DNA of 64,000 nucleotides from Ruminiclostridium hungatei (GCF_002051585.1 NZ_MZGX01000005.1:124001-188000); one strand, 5' to 3'; shown: positions 52,301 to 62,001, counted from the stretch's first letter. A program made the numbers and translations. The notes: generated from the letters alone by a model not told the origin.

Positions 52301-53698
52301 ATGTGGCTGACAATGAACAAGGAAAAATACGGCGAATATTTTGAGAAAAAAAACCGGGAAGTAAGTGATTTTTTCAAGGTGTGGCTCAGTTATGAAGAGA
52401 TACGCCAGATACAGCAAGAAAAGCTCAACGAGGTACTGCAGTATGTGATAGGGAATTCAAAATACTATTCCCAGACCCTGGCTGATTACAAAAACGTGGA
52501 GGTCCGGCTATCCGATCTGCAGAAGCTGCCCTTCACGGAAAAAAAGCACCTGCAGGAGCAATTGGAAAACATGCTCTGTATAGATTATAAGGATGCATTT
52601 GTGTACTGTGAAACCTCCGGCACCACCGGTAAGGCAGTACCCTGTCCAAGAAGCCCCATAGACAAGATTTTTGTAAATCTCAACTGGACCTACGGCTGGA
52701 GATATATCCTGGGAACTGAAAAAAAACATGTGGTGGGTATCTCAGGGCCCACCGAACTCTATGGAGTAGTTGACACCTTTTCAGATGTATTCAACAATCT
52801 TGGCCATTGTGTAGCTAAAATAAATCCCTTTGCCCACAGGCTGAATTTCAATAAGGCCCTTGAAGTAATGAGGGATTTGAGGATGACCATTTTCTGCGGT
52901 ACTCCCACTGTGTGCATGATGCTTGCAAAAGCCTGCAAGACTTATGGTTTCGACATCAAGAAGGATTTTTCGCTGGAAAGGATATTTCTCACCGGCGAGC
53001 TGTGTTCAAATGAAATGGCCAGGAATATCAGCAGGATATGGGGAGCTAAAGCAATAAACCATCCCTATGGCTCTCAAGAACTATTTTCCATATCCACGGC
53101 CTGCAAGAATGACCATCTGCACCTGCTGCCCCTGGATTACATATATGAGGTGGTGGACTGCAAGACAGGAGAATACATAGGCGAAACCGGTATGGGGGAA
53201 CTTGTCATAACCATGCTGGAAAAGGGGGCCAAACCTCTCATCAGATTTAAAACAGGTGATTATGTAAGAGTTGAAAAAAATGATGACTGCACCTTCCCTT
53301 CATATGTGGTGGAACCTCTCGGAAGGGTGAAGGACATATTGACTCTTAATAATAAGGAAGTAACTGCTTTCGAAATCGAGGAGCTCATAGTTAAAGAACT
53401 GGAAAGCTGCTTCGGCTACAGCCTTACCATTGACACGGTGGAGGACAGGGATTTTCTCAGAATAGAACTTGATCTGGAGGATTCAGGGATTCTAAGCAGG
53501 GAGGCCGAAAATAAGATACTCAGGAACATAAAGGAATATGTGGGGGTGGACAGTGAAATAGCTGTCAGCCAATTGGGCAGTGAAACTACCCTGGGGGCCA
53601 ACATTGGATGGAAGGCAGCCAGAGTTCAGGATAAACGGATTGTTATGGACGCAGAGAAACTACTGGCTATTGAGATGGGTAAAAAAAGGATGATATAA
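52301..53698 (+). CDS. PaaK/CapK-like adenylate-forming enzyme 4
   Basis: 465 aa, the most canonical of the four. P-loop YCETSGTTGKAVPC, acidic motif YGSQELFSI, ribose-site FKTGDYVRVE and hinge LGRVKDILTLNNKEV. ATG 52301 after GAGAGG; an upstream TTG (52283) is possible. It is separated from the other three by ten kilobases, so it may act on a different acid. Confidence 0.83.
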   Translation: MWLTMNKEKYGEYFEKKNREVSDFFKVWLSYEEIRQIQQEKLNEVLQYVIGNSKYYSQTLADYKNVEVRLSDLQKLPFTEKKHLQEQLENMLCIDYKDAFVYCETSGTTGKAVPCPRSPIDKIFVNLNWTYGWRYILGTEKKHVVGISGPTELYGVVDTFSDVFNNLGHCVAKINPFAHRLNFNKALEVMRDLRMTIFCGTPTVCMMLAKACKTYGFDIKKDFSLERIFLTGELCSNEMARNISRIWGAKAINHPYGSQELFSISTACKNDHLHLLPLDYIYEVVDCKTGEYIGETGMGELVITMLEKGAKPLIRFKTGDYVRVEKNDDCTFPSYVVEPLGRVKDILTLNNKEVTAFEIEELIVKELESCFGYSLTIDTVEDRDFLRIELDLEDSGILSREAENKILRNIKEYVGVDSEIAVSQLGSETTLGANIGWKAARVQDKRIVMDAEKLLAIEMGKKRMI

Positions 53699-53700
53699 GT

Positions 53701-54360
53701 ATGAATAAGCTTGATTATATGGAGTCCTTGACAGGAGCATTCAGAAGCAAAACGGAAGAATTTCTTTCAAGCACCAGGAATACCTCCATAAGGCTGGGAA
53801 CCCTGGGGGCAAAAGGCACTACAAGCAGCATGGCCGCCGAGTACATGCGGTCGGTTCTGGATGCCAATAATACGTCAATTGATATTGTATATTATGACAC
53901 CTTTCAGGTAGTTCAACAGAACCTGCTGAACAGGGAAGTGGAGTATGCTCTGGTTCCCAATGCCTATGAGCGTGTTACGGATTTTTACTGGGACAATGCC
54001 CTGATACCGGTGTTGTATTTTATTTATGACACTCCCATGTATTCGGTGTACTCCCTTCCCGGAAAGTACGGGTCAGCTTCTGAGGCAGTACAAAATGACA
54101 GTCTGAAAATAGCAGCCTGTCCGGCAGTGTATAAGCTGATAGACATACTGCTTCCGGGCCTGGATACGGAGAAAATGCAAATTATCCAGGTTCCGTCTAC
54201 AGACAGCGCAGCAAAGCACGTGGCCGCAGGCTTGTGTGATATGGCGGTGACCAACGAGCTGTGTGCAGGCAAATACGACCTGTCAAATGTAACAGAAATG
54301 TATAGGGTGGAAATGTCGTGGGTTGTATTTAAAAATTTGGCAAAAGGAAATAACTTATGA
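53701..54360 (+). CDS. Prephenate-dehydratase-like protein
   Basis: 219 aa. RLGTLGAKGTTSSMAAEYM matches the opening of the prephenate dehydratase catalytic domain, and VPSTDSAAKHVAAGLCDMAV matches the second lobe. The Thr-Arg-Phe motif near the end of the domain is not seen, and there is no ACT domain. It may dehydrate/decarboxylate prephenate, decarboxylate it without aromatisation (as BacA/AerD-type relatives do), or act on another acid. A chorismate mutase is encoded downstream. Overlaps the next gene by ATGA. Confidence 0.7.
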   Translation: MNKLDYMESLTGAFRSKTEEFLSSTRNTSIRLGTLGAKGTTSSMAAEYMRSVLDANNTSIDIVYYDTFQVVQQNLLNREVEYALVPNAYERVTDFYWDNALIPVLYFIYDTPMYSVYSLPGKYGSASEAVQNDSLKIAACPAVYKLIDILLPGLDTEKMQIIQVPSTDSAAKHVAAGLCDMAVTNELCAGKYDLSNVTEMYRVEMSWVVFKNLAKGNNL

Positions 54361-54974
54361 AATTATTAGAGTTAGCGAAGAGAGAAATTGACTCCATTGT
54401 TCAAATGTACATATTGCATGACAAGCACGAAATAATCATTTCCCTGCTGCCGCCCCTGGCAAAACTCAACAACCATGACCATGAGGCATGCCAGTTCGGG
54501 ACAAGCTTTGAAAATGATTTTACCTTCTACATCAACAATGAAGGAATCCGGGTAAACAAAGACATCATTTATGATATAGGAGGCTGCGTACCTCACTCCG
54601 CATACAGCCCTCACAAGTTTACCATAACAACTCTGGACATAAAATATTTTTGTCAGGGCAATCCTGCGTCCGGCCAGGAGGGCATAAAAACAGAAGAACT
54701 GGTATCTTGTGCAGTAGCCCCCGGCATATACAGGCAAACCTATGAGAACAATGTGTTCGTATATGACACATATACCTATGAGGATCTGTGTTCCATGGAA
54801 TTCAGCGGCGGAGATTATGACTATATCATTGCTTCGACGCCGGGAGTGTGTGCAATGGAGGATTCTGTGCTGGAGCTGGAGGAAATGCGCATATATGAGC
54901 CACACAGAAATAAAAATTATATACTTGCCGGCAAAGTTCCCGACACCAGGTTTGTATGCATAAGGTTCAAATAA
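54357..54974 (+). CDS. Protein of unknown function, 205 aa
   Basis: I do not recognise the family. It opens with a helix, then appears beta-rich. Conserved-looking His/Asp/Cys residues occur in NNHDHEACQFG, IGGCVPHSAYSPH and TLDIKYFCQG. The end VPDTRFVCIRFK contains a Thr-Arg-Phe that recalls the motif missing from the preceding prephenate-dehydratase-like protein, but the surroundings do not align. Coupled by a four-base overlap to that gene, so the two may form a complex. Confidence 0.6.
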   Translation: MKLLELAKREIDSIVQMYILHDKHEIIISLLPPLAKLNNHDHEACQFGTSFENDFTFYINNEGIRVNKDIIYDIGGCVPHSAYSPHKFTITTLDIKYFCQGNPASGQEGIKTEELVSCAVAPGIYRQTYENNVFVYDTYTYEDLCSMEFSGGDYDYIIASTPGVCAMEDSVLELEEMRIYEPHRNKNYILAGKVPDTRFVCIRFK

Positions 54975-54986
54975 TAGCAAAGTGAG

Positions 54987-55868
54987 ATGATAACAGCAAT
55001 GGTTACTGATAAAATAATTGAATTCTTCGGTATATCCCAGCAGGAAGTCAATGGCTTTGAAAGTGTGGATGACAAGATAAAGTATATTTTTGACCTGTAC
55101 CGGGGAAAAGTCTTCTTTGACGGAACCAAGAATTTCTTCAACAAGCGTATTTTCTACGCCCCGGAGGAAACCTTGGAGGTGCTGGAAAAAGGCTTCGGGC
55201 TTCACTGCCAGGAAATGATTTTTTTATTGAAGGAAATCCTTTTATATTTCGGCATAGAGGGAAGGATTACCCACGGAGATATATACGACTTTGACCTGGG
55301 AATAAAAAAAGACAGGTTTATCTCCATATTAATTGTTGACATGGGAGCTTACTTTTTTCACATAGACACACTGCATAAGGCTTTGCTGAAGATTGAAAAA
55401 GGAAAGGCTGTAAAAAGTGAAGATGGTACGATTGAAACCCTTGATATTTACGAGGGGTATTATGTGGTCAAGAAATATGACGGCGGCATCAACTTCTATT
55501 CTGAAATGATATTCAAGGATGTGGAAGAGCGGTTCAGAATTAACAGAATGGAGCAGACCTACAACAATTCCACAGTGCCCTGGGGGATAATCGCGCCTTT
55601 CTATTGGGAGGTAAATCCCGAAAGGAAGGTGCTGTACAACATATTGCAGGATAAGGTAAGGATAACCTACGGCAGAAATGTATACGATTATGACCTCCTG
55701 GAATGGGATATAAGTCCGGAGAGCAATTGGCTCTCGGACAAGCAGAAGCAAAAGGTAAATAAATGTATTGCCGAAATAATACAGAATATAGATACCTACA
55801 TGGAGGTGGCAAAAAATGCCGCACCCAAGGTTGATTCGCAAATAAGCCATGAGACCTGCCTTTTTTAG
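54987..55868 (+). CDS. Transglutaminase/NAT-like fold protein
   Basis: 293 aa. GFGLHCQEMIFLLKEI followed by YFGIEGRITHGD resembles the Cys-containing core of transglutaminase-like and arylamine N-acetyltransferase-like enzymes, and FFHIDTLH could supply the Asp. The usual catalytic His is not in its expected place (RFISILIVD). It could be a modified amide-forming or hydrolytic enzyme, or a non-catalytic partner. Such enzymes form aryl amides in some clostridial pathways, for example closthioamide. Low certainty on family. Confidence 0.45.
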   Translation: MITAMVTDKIIEFFGISQQEVNGFESVDDKIKYIFDLYRGKVFFDGTKNFFNKRIFYAPEETLEVLEKGFGLHCQEMIFLLKEILLYFGIEGRITHGDIYDFDLGIKKDRFISILIVDMGAYFFHIDTLHKALLKIEKGKAVKSEDGTIETLDIYEGYYVVKKYDGGINFYSEMIFKDVEERFRINRMEQTYNNSTVPWGIIAPFYWEVNPERKVLYNILQDKVRITYGRNVYDYDLLEWDISPESNWLSDKQKQKVNKCIAEIIQNIDTYMEVAKNAAPKVDSQISHETCLF

Positions 55869-55930
55869 GTGCTAAATAGAAAAGGTTTATCGCTGGTGCA
55901 GTGGATTACAGAAAAGATATAGGAGGTTAT

Positions 55931-57094
55931 ATGTACAATTTTTCAGAAGATCAGATAGCTGTAAGAAAAATGGTAAAGGAATTTGCAGAAAAATATGTAA
56001 GGCCCCAGGTGAAAATCAGGGACAAGCAGGCACAATATCCCGGGGAAATAACAGGTATTCTGGCCGAACACGGCTATAAGGGCGCAAACATACCCGAGCA
56101 GTATGGCGGAGCCGGCCTTGACCCTGTGTCGTCTGTCCTTCTGGTAAATGGCATAAGTAGGGTGGACTCGTCTCTGGGACATATTCTGGAAGTTAACAAT
56201 TACGGTTTTTGCGAGCCCATACTCACATTTGGGACGGAGGAACAGAAAGAAAAATATCTGCCGGAATTCACCACGGGAAAAAGCGTAGGCGGTTTCGCAT
56301 ACACTGAGGCAGGAGGAAGCGATCCATCAAATGTAAACCTCACTGCCCGGGAAAAAGACGGTGGGTATGTCTTAAACGGCAGCAAGATTATGGTTACAAA
56401 TGCCCGCTACTCCGACAGCATGCTTGTGGTGGGACGGACGGCAAAGACGGAAAATCTGTTCTATGGACTTACCTTCTTTATTGTGGATATGGACAAAGCA
56501 GGAATAACAGTGGGAAAGACAGAGGATACAATGGGACAGCGCTCTATAGAAATGTGCGAGGTCAGCTTCGAAAATTGCATTGTTGAAAAGGACAGGGTTC
56601 TGGGCAATGTGAATGAAGGCTTCAAGGTGTTGATGACACTTATGAACAAAATGAGGATATCCGTGTCGGCCATGGCGCTGGGAATAGCGGAAGCGGCTCT
56701 GGAAGAGGCCATGAAGTTTGCAAATGTGCCTTACCGTGACGGAAAGCCGCTGTACGAGATACCCTCGGTTAAAAACTATATTTCCGAAATGGTATCCCAC
56801 ATCAATATTATGAAGCTGCTGGTATACAGTGCTGCGGAATCAATCAAAGAGGATAATCCGGAAACAAGAATGAAATCCTTAAATACAAAACTGACGGTTT
56901 GCGAATATGCAAAGGACATCTGCGACAAGGCCCTGCAAATACACGGAGGCTGCGGGTTTATTTCCGATTATGACATAGAAAGGCTTTACAGGGATGTGAG
57001 GGCCACCACTATCTTCGGATTGACCAGTGAAAGAGCCAAGTCTTCAATAGCAGATATGTTTATAAAAAGATATTTGGAAAATGGTGATATATGA
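55931..57094 (+). CDS. Acyl-CoA dehydrogenase
   Basis: 387 aa. FAYTEAGGSDPSN and GFAYTEAG flavin-site motifs, GSKIMVTNARYSD, and the C-terminal QIHGGCGFISDYDIERLYRD. Start ATG 55931 after AGGAGG. The catalytic base may be the Glu in the last region. It oxidises an acyl thioester at C2-C3 and passes electrons to the Etf encoded in the same operon (59996-62000). The four-base overlap with the next gene shows coupling. An arylpropionyl-type substrate would fit the aromatic context (inference). Confidence 0.87.
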   Translation: MYNFSEDQIAVRKMVKEFAEKYVRPQVKIRDKQAQYPGEITGILAEHGYKGANIPEQYGGAGLDPVSSVLLVNGISRVDSSLGHILEVNNYGFCEPILTFGTEEQKEKYLPEFTTGKSVGGFAYTEAGGSDPSNVNLTAREKDGGYVLNGSKIMVTNARYSDSMLVVGRTAKTENLFYGLTFFIVDMDKAGITVGKTEDTMGQRSIEMCEVSFENCIVEKDRVLGNVNEGFKVLMTLMNKMRISVSAMALGIAEAALEEAMKFANVPYRDGKPLYEIPSVKNYISEMVSHINIMKLLVYSAAESIKEDNPETRMKSLNTKLTVCEYAKDICDKALQIHGGCGFISDYDIERLYRDVRATTIFGLTSERAKSSIADMFIKRYLENGDI

Positions 57095-58812
57095 TGTTTG
57101 AGGTTAATGGCGGAAGGCTTGCAGCAATCGCCTTGAAGAAGCTGGGTATAAACAGAATATTCGGGCTGATTGGCTATCAGGCCACATATCTTTTTGATGG
57201 CTTTGATGAAGAGGGCATAGAGATATTTGACGTGCGGCATGAACAGGCTGCAGTACATATGGCTGACGGAGCCGCACAGGTCACCGGAGCTGTGGCGGTA
57301 GCGGTGACTATCGGAGGTCCCGGCTTTACCAACGCAATATCTGCGGTTTTAAAGGCACAGACCGCAAACAGTCCCCTGGTGGTAATTACGGGAGCGGCCG
57401 AGCCCTTTAAAAGAGATATTGGTGCAATGCAGGAAATAGACCACTGGAATATGGTAAAGGATTATGTAAAATGGTCGGTTGAGGTTCCAACTGCACAGAG
57501 GATTCCGGAATATATATACAAAGCTGTCCAAAGGGCGGTCAATGGTAAGCCGGGAGTTGTGGTACTGGCCATGCCTGTAAATATTCTCAGTGAGAAAGTG
57601 CTTCTGGAAAACATTGATTGGCCCGGCGATGAAATTACCAAAAGGAAGGTAATCCACCCGGAGGTTGCTGATGTCAAAAGAATGCTGGACCTGCTGAGTT
57701 CTTCAAAAAAACCAATAATAATTGCAGGCAGCGGAATGCTGTATTCCCATGCCGAAGAGGAATTGAGGGCTTTTGTTGAAAAGTCGGGAATTCCGGTTTA
57801 TACCATAAATGCCGGAAGGGGAAGCGTACCTGACGGACACGAGCTTGCCTTCGGACTTGGAAGGCCCTTGGAGGGCGGACCACAGCTATATGGCTTCAAG
57901 AATGCCGATACGGTGATAATTATGGGCCTCAAGCTGAACTTTACAATCGGCTATGGAAAGCCTCCCATATTTGACGCAAGACAGAATTTTGTCCAGATAG
58001 ATATTGACCCTGAAGAACTGGGCAGAAGCGGAAGAAAGATAGATGTGGGGATAGTCGGAGACCTGGAGGAGACTTTAAAGCTGTTGTTGGAGGAAGTGCC
58101 CAACTTCAGCCTGCCTTCGTTTGATCAGTGGAAAGAGGAATTGAGAGCCAGGGAAGCGGAATATTGGCAGGAGTTTAATAAAACCTACCTGGGGTATTCG
58201 GGTGCTAAGGTAAATCCTGTGGAACTTATAAACTTAATACAGAGCGAATTACCTCCTGACTTTATCAGTGTCGTTGACGGATCAAATGCACTGTTCTGGG
58301 GGCTTTTGCTGTTAAAATGCACCGGAGCGGGGCATCAGCTAATAGGTCCCAGCGGGATATTGGGCCCCATGGGCACAGGCTTGCCGCTGGCACTTGGAGC
58401 GAAGGCTGCCCAGCCGGACAAGACTGTATTGCTGTATACCGGCGACGGTTCACTGGGCTTCAACCTGGCAGAACTGGATACTGCAATAAGGCTGGGCATA
58501 AAAATAATAATAGTGGTTCACAATGACGGAGCATGGGGTCTGCCCAAGGATACACAAAACAGACTTTTCAAGAAAAGGAATTATGCCGTAGACCTTGGAA
58601 TAACGAGATATGACAGGATTGTTGAGGCACTTGGAGGCCAGGGAGAACTTGTAACCAGCAGGGAAGAAATTCTTCCTGCCATGAGGAGAGCTTTGGAAGC
58701 TGAAAAACTGGCGTGTATAAATGTAATTATCGAGGAAAGCATTATGAGTCCCGGCACGAGGCTGTTGTCCCTGATAGAAACGGATAACAGCGGGAAGGCT
58801 GATAAGGGATAA
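57091..58812 (+). CDS. Thiamine-diphosphate-dependent enzyme, acetolactate-synthase-like
   Basis: 573 aa with the three usual ThDP domains. N-terminal RHEQAAVHMADGAAQVTG with the catalytic Glu, central nucleotide-like domain (~190-330), and the ThDP/Mg site GDGSLGFNLAELDTAIRLG with the later Asn in VVHNDGAW. It groups by eye with acetolactate synthase, oxalyl-CoA decarboxylase and 2-hydroxyacyl-CoA lyase. It could decarboxylate a 2-oxo acid such as phenylpyruvate, or join or split a C-C bond. Which one cannot be told from the sequence. Confidence 0.82.
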   Translation: MMFEVNGGRLAAIALKKLGINRIFGLIGYQATYLFDGFDEEGIEIFDVRHEQAAVHMADGAAQVTGAVAVAVTIGGPGFTNAISAVLKAQTANSPLVVITGAAEPFKRDIGAMQEIDHWNMVKDYVKWSVEVPTAQRIPEYIYKAVQRAVNGKPGVVVLAMPVNILSEKVLLENIDWPGDEITKRKVIHPEVADVKRMLDLLSSSKKPIIIAGSGMLYSHAEEELRAFVEKSGIPVYTINAGRGSVPDGHELAFGLGRPLEGGPQLYGFKNADTVIIMGLKLNFTIGYGKPPIFDARQNFVQIDIDPEELGRSGRKIDVGIVGDLEETLKLLLEEVPNFSLPSFDQWKEELRAREAEYWQEFNKTYLGYSGAKVNPVELINLIQSELPPDFISVVDGSNALFWGLLLLKCTGAGHQLIGPSGILGPMGTGLPLALGAKAAQPDKTVLLYTGDGSLGFNLAELDTAIRLGIKIIIVVHNDGAWGLPKDTQNRLFKKRNYAVDLGITRYDRIVEALGGQGELVTSREEILPAMRRALEAEKLACINVIIEESIMSPGTRLLSLIETDNSGKADKG

Positions 58813-58841
58813 GTTTGCTACAGGAAGGGGGACGGATATTC

Positions 58842-59912
58842 ATGGGAAAAAACTTGAAGGCACTGAGGCAGGAGATAGACGATATCAACTTATCAATATT
58901 GGATTTAATTAATAAAAGGACCTTGCTTCTTCAGCAAATAGGAAAACTGAAAGATGAATATTCAATGGAATACTTTGATACCGAGAGGGAGGCAAAGATG
59001 CTGGAGAATATATTCAATCACAACCGGGGGCCGTTATATAATGAGCTTGTAAAGGACATATTCAATTCCATATTTTCCTCGTCACTTAAATATATGGGGA
59101 TTACCCGAGAAAAAAAGCTGCTTGTAAGCTCAAAATCACAGGAGAAGTTCAAGACCATCAGAGAGATCTTTGATTTGCCGGATGACTCCCCGATAATAGT
59201 AGCGGGGCCTTGCGCCGTGGAAAACATAGAGTATCTGGAAAAAATCGCCCGCTTCCTGAGAGACAAAAATATCAGATTCATACGGGCAGGTGCCTATAAG
59301 CCAAGGACCTCCCCCTATGACTTCCAGGGAATGAGGGAAGACGGTTTAAAAATACTTCACGATGTGGCCAAGGAATATCAGCTTTACACAATAACAGAAG
59401 TGGTGGACACAAGGGATGTGGAACTGGTATCCAAGTATGTGGATGTTCTGCAGATAGGCGCAAGAAACATGCAGAATTTCGAGCTGCTGAAGGAGGCGGG
59501 CAGGAGCACACGGCCTGTACTGCTTAAAAGAGGAATCAGTGCGACAATACAGGAGCTGATGTGTGCTGCCGAGTATGTGGTTGTAAACGGAAACAGGAAT
59601 GTCATATTGTGTGAGCGCGGAATCAGGACCTTTGAAACGAAGACCAGAAATACCCTTGATATATCTGCTGTCCCAATCATAAAAAAGGAGACCGGCTTGC
59701 CGATTATCGTTGATCTGAGCCACTCCCTGGGAAGAAAGGATATAATAAAAAGTATTGCATGTGCCGTACTGGCTGCAGAGGCTGATGGAATAATGGTTGA
59801 AGTGCACCCGTATCCGGAGCTTGCCCTTTCAGACAGTAAACAGCAGTTGAATCTGGAGGAATTTGACGATCTGCTGAGTTCCATCAATAGAAATGTCAAT
59901 GTCCTGAAATAA
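58842..59912 (+). CDS. Chorismate mutase-DAHP synthase (bifunctional)
   Basis: 356 aa. Residues 1-~90 are an AroQ-type chorismate mutase (LRQEIDDINLSILDLINKRT). Residues ~105-356 are a type Ib DAHP synthase with VAGPCAVEN, RAGAYKPRTSPYDFQG, LLKRGISATIQE and VDLSHSLGR. ATG 58842 after AGGAAGGGGG. It catalyses the first shikimate step and conversion of chorismate to prephenate. Its presence inside a biosynthetic operon implies dedicated supply of chorismate or prephenate for the pathway. Confidence 0.9.
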   Translation: MGKNLKALRQEIDDINLSILDLINKRTLLLQQIGKLKDEYSMEYFDTEREAKMLENIFNHNRGPLYNELVKDIFNSIFSSSLKYMGITREKKLLVSSKSQEKFKTIREIFDLPDDSPIIVAGPCAVENIEYLEKIARFLRDKNIRFIRAGAYKPRTSPYDFQGMREDGLKILHDVAKEYQLYTITEVVDTRDVELVSKYVDVLQIGARNMQNFELLKEAGRSTRPVLLKRGISATIQELMCAAEYVVVNGNRNVILCERGIRTFETKTRNTLDISAVPIIKKETGLPIIVDLSHSLGRKDIIKSIACAVLAAEADGIMVEVHPYPELALSDSKQQLNLEEFDDLLSSINRNVNVLK

Positions 59913-59995
59913 TTAATCGGTTTTCAGCCGGTGGTAATTGACTTGGGCATTTTGCCCTGTGATGCCCGGGTATGCGGAAAGGAAGTTGAGTATTA

Positions 59996-60775
59996 TTGAG
60001 AACGATTGTCTGCATTAAGCAGGTTCCTGAAACAAATGAAGTTAAAATAGACAGTGAAAATAATTCTCTTATCCGTGAAAAAAGCAATATGGCAATAAAT
60101 CCTGTAGATATGTACGCCCTTGAAGAGGCCATACAGCTCAGCCGGGTTTCCGGCGGGAGCTCCACTGCAATGAGTATGGGCATACCGGAGGTTTCCGAAC
60201 TGCTTAGAAATGCAATAGGACTGGGAATTGATGAAGCGGTTCTGTTGAGCGATATAGCCTTTGCAGGTGCCGATACTCTTGCCACGGCCTATGCACTGTC
60301 AATGGGAATAAAAAAGCTGGGAGACTACGACCTGATAATATGCGGCAGGAATTCCGCCGATGGAGATACGGGACAGGTGGGGCCCAGCCTGGCTGAAAAG
60401 CTTGGGATACCGCATATTACATGTGTAAACAGGATAATTGAGACGGAATCGGATTACATAAGATGCAGCCGGCTTTCAGAAAACGGCTATGAAATAGTTG
60501 AAATGTCTCTGCCCGGATTAATTACGGTTGTCAAGGGAATAAATGAGCCGCGGCTGCCGTCACTGGCAAGAATGATGAAAGCAAGAAAAGCTGATATTCC
60601 CATACTTACAGCCAGGGATATCGACGCTGACATAAAGCTTTGCGGGTTCACCGGCTCACCTACAAAAGTTGTAAGCACTCATATACCCTTAAAGGAGACC
60701 AACATTGAAATGTTCACCGGCAGTGAGGAGGAACAGGCACAATTGCTCATTGAGAGGTTAAATCGCCTGTTGTAA
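59996..60775 (+). CDS. etfB: Electron transfer flavoprotein beta subunit
   Basis: 259 aa. RTIVCIKQVPETNEVKID at the N terminus and GRNSADGDTGQVGPSLAEKLG are EtfB signatures. TTG start after AGGAAGTTGAG. Pairs with the ferredoxin-fused EtfA that follows and takes electrons from the acyl-CoA dehydrogenase encoded upstream. Confidence 0.9.
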   Translation: MRTIVCIKQVPETNEVKIDSENNSLIREKSNMAINPVDMYALEEAIQLSRVSGGSSTAMSMGIPEVSELLRNAIGLGIDEAVLLSDIAFAGADTLATAYALSMGIKKLGDYDLIICGRNSADGDTGQVGPSLAEKLGIPHITCVNRIIETESDYIRCSRLSENGYEIVEMSLPGLITVVKGINEPRLPSLARMMKARKADIPILTARDIDADIKLCGFTGSPTKVVSTHIPLKETNIEMFTGSEEEQAQLLIERLNRLL

Positions 60776-60800
60776 AAATATTTTATTTTCTGAGGACCAT

Positions 60801-62000
60801 ATGGCTAGAATATCTATATCAAATGAAAAATGTATAAGGTGTAAAGTGTGCATAGCCGCCTGCGCCTACAATATGATAGCTTTCAGCAATCAGGAGCTTG
60901 GCATAAATGACGGGTGCACCTTCTGCGGAAGCTGTATATCGGCCTGCAAATATGGCGCCATCACTATCACAGGGGAGGAAGGCCGCAGGCAGACTGAAAA
61001 CGTGGCACGGTACAGCGGCGTCCTGGTATTTGGAGAATACACTGACGGCAAATTTTCGGGTGCGGTTCAGGAGATACTGGGAGAGGCCCGGAAAATCGCG
61101 GACAAGCTGGGCGTTCAGGTTTCAGCCGCCGTGCTTGGAAACCGTATGACAGACCCCGCAGGAGAACTTATAGCCGGGGGTGCCGACAAGGTATACCTGG
61201 TGGACCATCCCTTGCTGGAAAAATTCAATGACGATGTGTATACGGATGTCATAACTCAAATTGTAAATACCTACATGCCCGAAATATTTATTATTGCTTC
61301 CACCATTCACGGCAGTTCACTTGCTGCCAGGGTGGCATCCAGGTTGGGTACGGGGCTTACTGCTGATTGCACCGGGCTGGAGGTTGACATGGAGAGAAGG
61401 CTTCTCAGACAGACCCGGCCTACCTTCGGAGGTAACTTGATGGCGACCATCATTTGTCCCGGGGCACGGCCGCAGATGTGCACGGTGAAGCCCAGGGTAA
61501 TGCAGAAGCTGCCCCCGGACTATTCCAGGGCGGGAGAGATAATCATACCCCGGGTTGATATTAAGGAGAGTTCCCGGCTAAGGATTATTGAAAGAATAGT
61601 CAGCGGCGGGATGGACTATAATTTAGAGGAAGCAGAAATAATAGTTTCGGTTGGAAGAGGGCTTCAGAACCCCAACAACCTTAACATGATAAGAGAATTT
61701 GCCAATGTGCTGGGAGCGTCAATAGGAGCCTCAAGAGCACTGGTGGACATGGGCTGGCTGGAGTACAGCCATCAGGTGGGACAGACCGGCAAGACCGTAA
61801 GGCCCAGGATATATTTTGCCTGTGGGATTTCCGGAGCCATACAGCACCTGGCAGGTATGCTTTCCTCGGAATTCATAGTTGCAATCAACAAGGACCCGGA
61901 CGCTCCCATATTTAAAGCGGCCAATGTTGGGATCGTAGGGGATCTGACCAGTATCATACCCACGCTTACAACAGAATTAAAGAGGCTGTTGAAAAAATAA
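60801..62000 (+). CDS. etfA: Electron transfer flavoprotein alpha subunit with N-terminal ferredoxin domain
   Basis: 399 aa. Residues 1-~60 hold two [4Fe-4S] motifs, [11 protein letters not shown] and [11 protein letters not shown]. EtfA follows, with the FAD-binding end [20 protein letters not shown] and GAIQHLAGM. Ferredoxin-fused EtfA occurs in anaerobes, for instance with caffeyl-CoA reductase, and allows link-up with ferredoxin or flavin-based bifurcation. Last gene of the long operon. It suggests that the pathway needs a low-potential electron link. Confidence 0.9.
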   Translation: MARISISNEKCIRCKVCIAACAYNMIAFSNQELGINDGCTFCGSCISACKYGAITITGEEGRRQTENVARYSGVLVFGEYTDGKFSGAVQEILGEARKIADKLGVQVSAAVLGNRMTDPAGELIAGGADKVYLVDHPLLEKFNDDVYTDVITQIVNTYMPEIFIIASTIHGSSLAARVASRLGTGLTADCTGLEVDMERRLLRQTRPTFGGNLMATIICPGARPQMCTVKPRVMQKLPPDYSRAGEIIIPRVDIKESSRLRIIERIVSGGMDYNLEEAEIIVSVGRGLQNPNNLNMIREFANVLGASIGASRALVDMGWLEYSHQVGQTGKTVRPRIYFACGISGAIQHLAGMLSSEFIVAINKDPDAPIFKAANVGIVGDLTSIIPTLTTELKRLLKK

Positions 62001-62001
62001 C

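Noticed and set aside
42432-62000. Identity with the closthioamide cluster or a standard phenylacetate degradation operon
   Set aside because: No chorismate lyase, no closthioamide-type carrier or thioamide genes, and no ring-attacking genes are seen; the U32 pair and the CM-DAHP synthase do not fit either.
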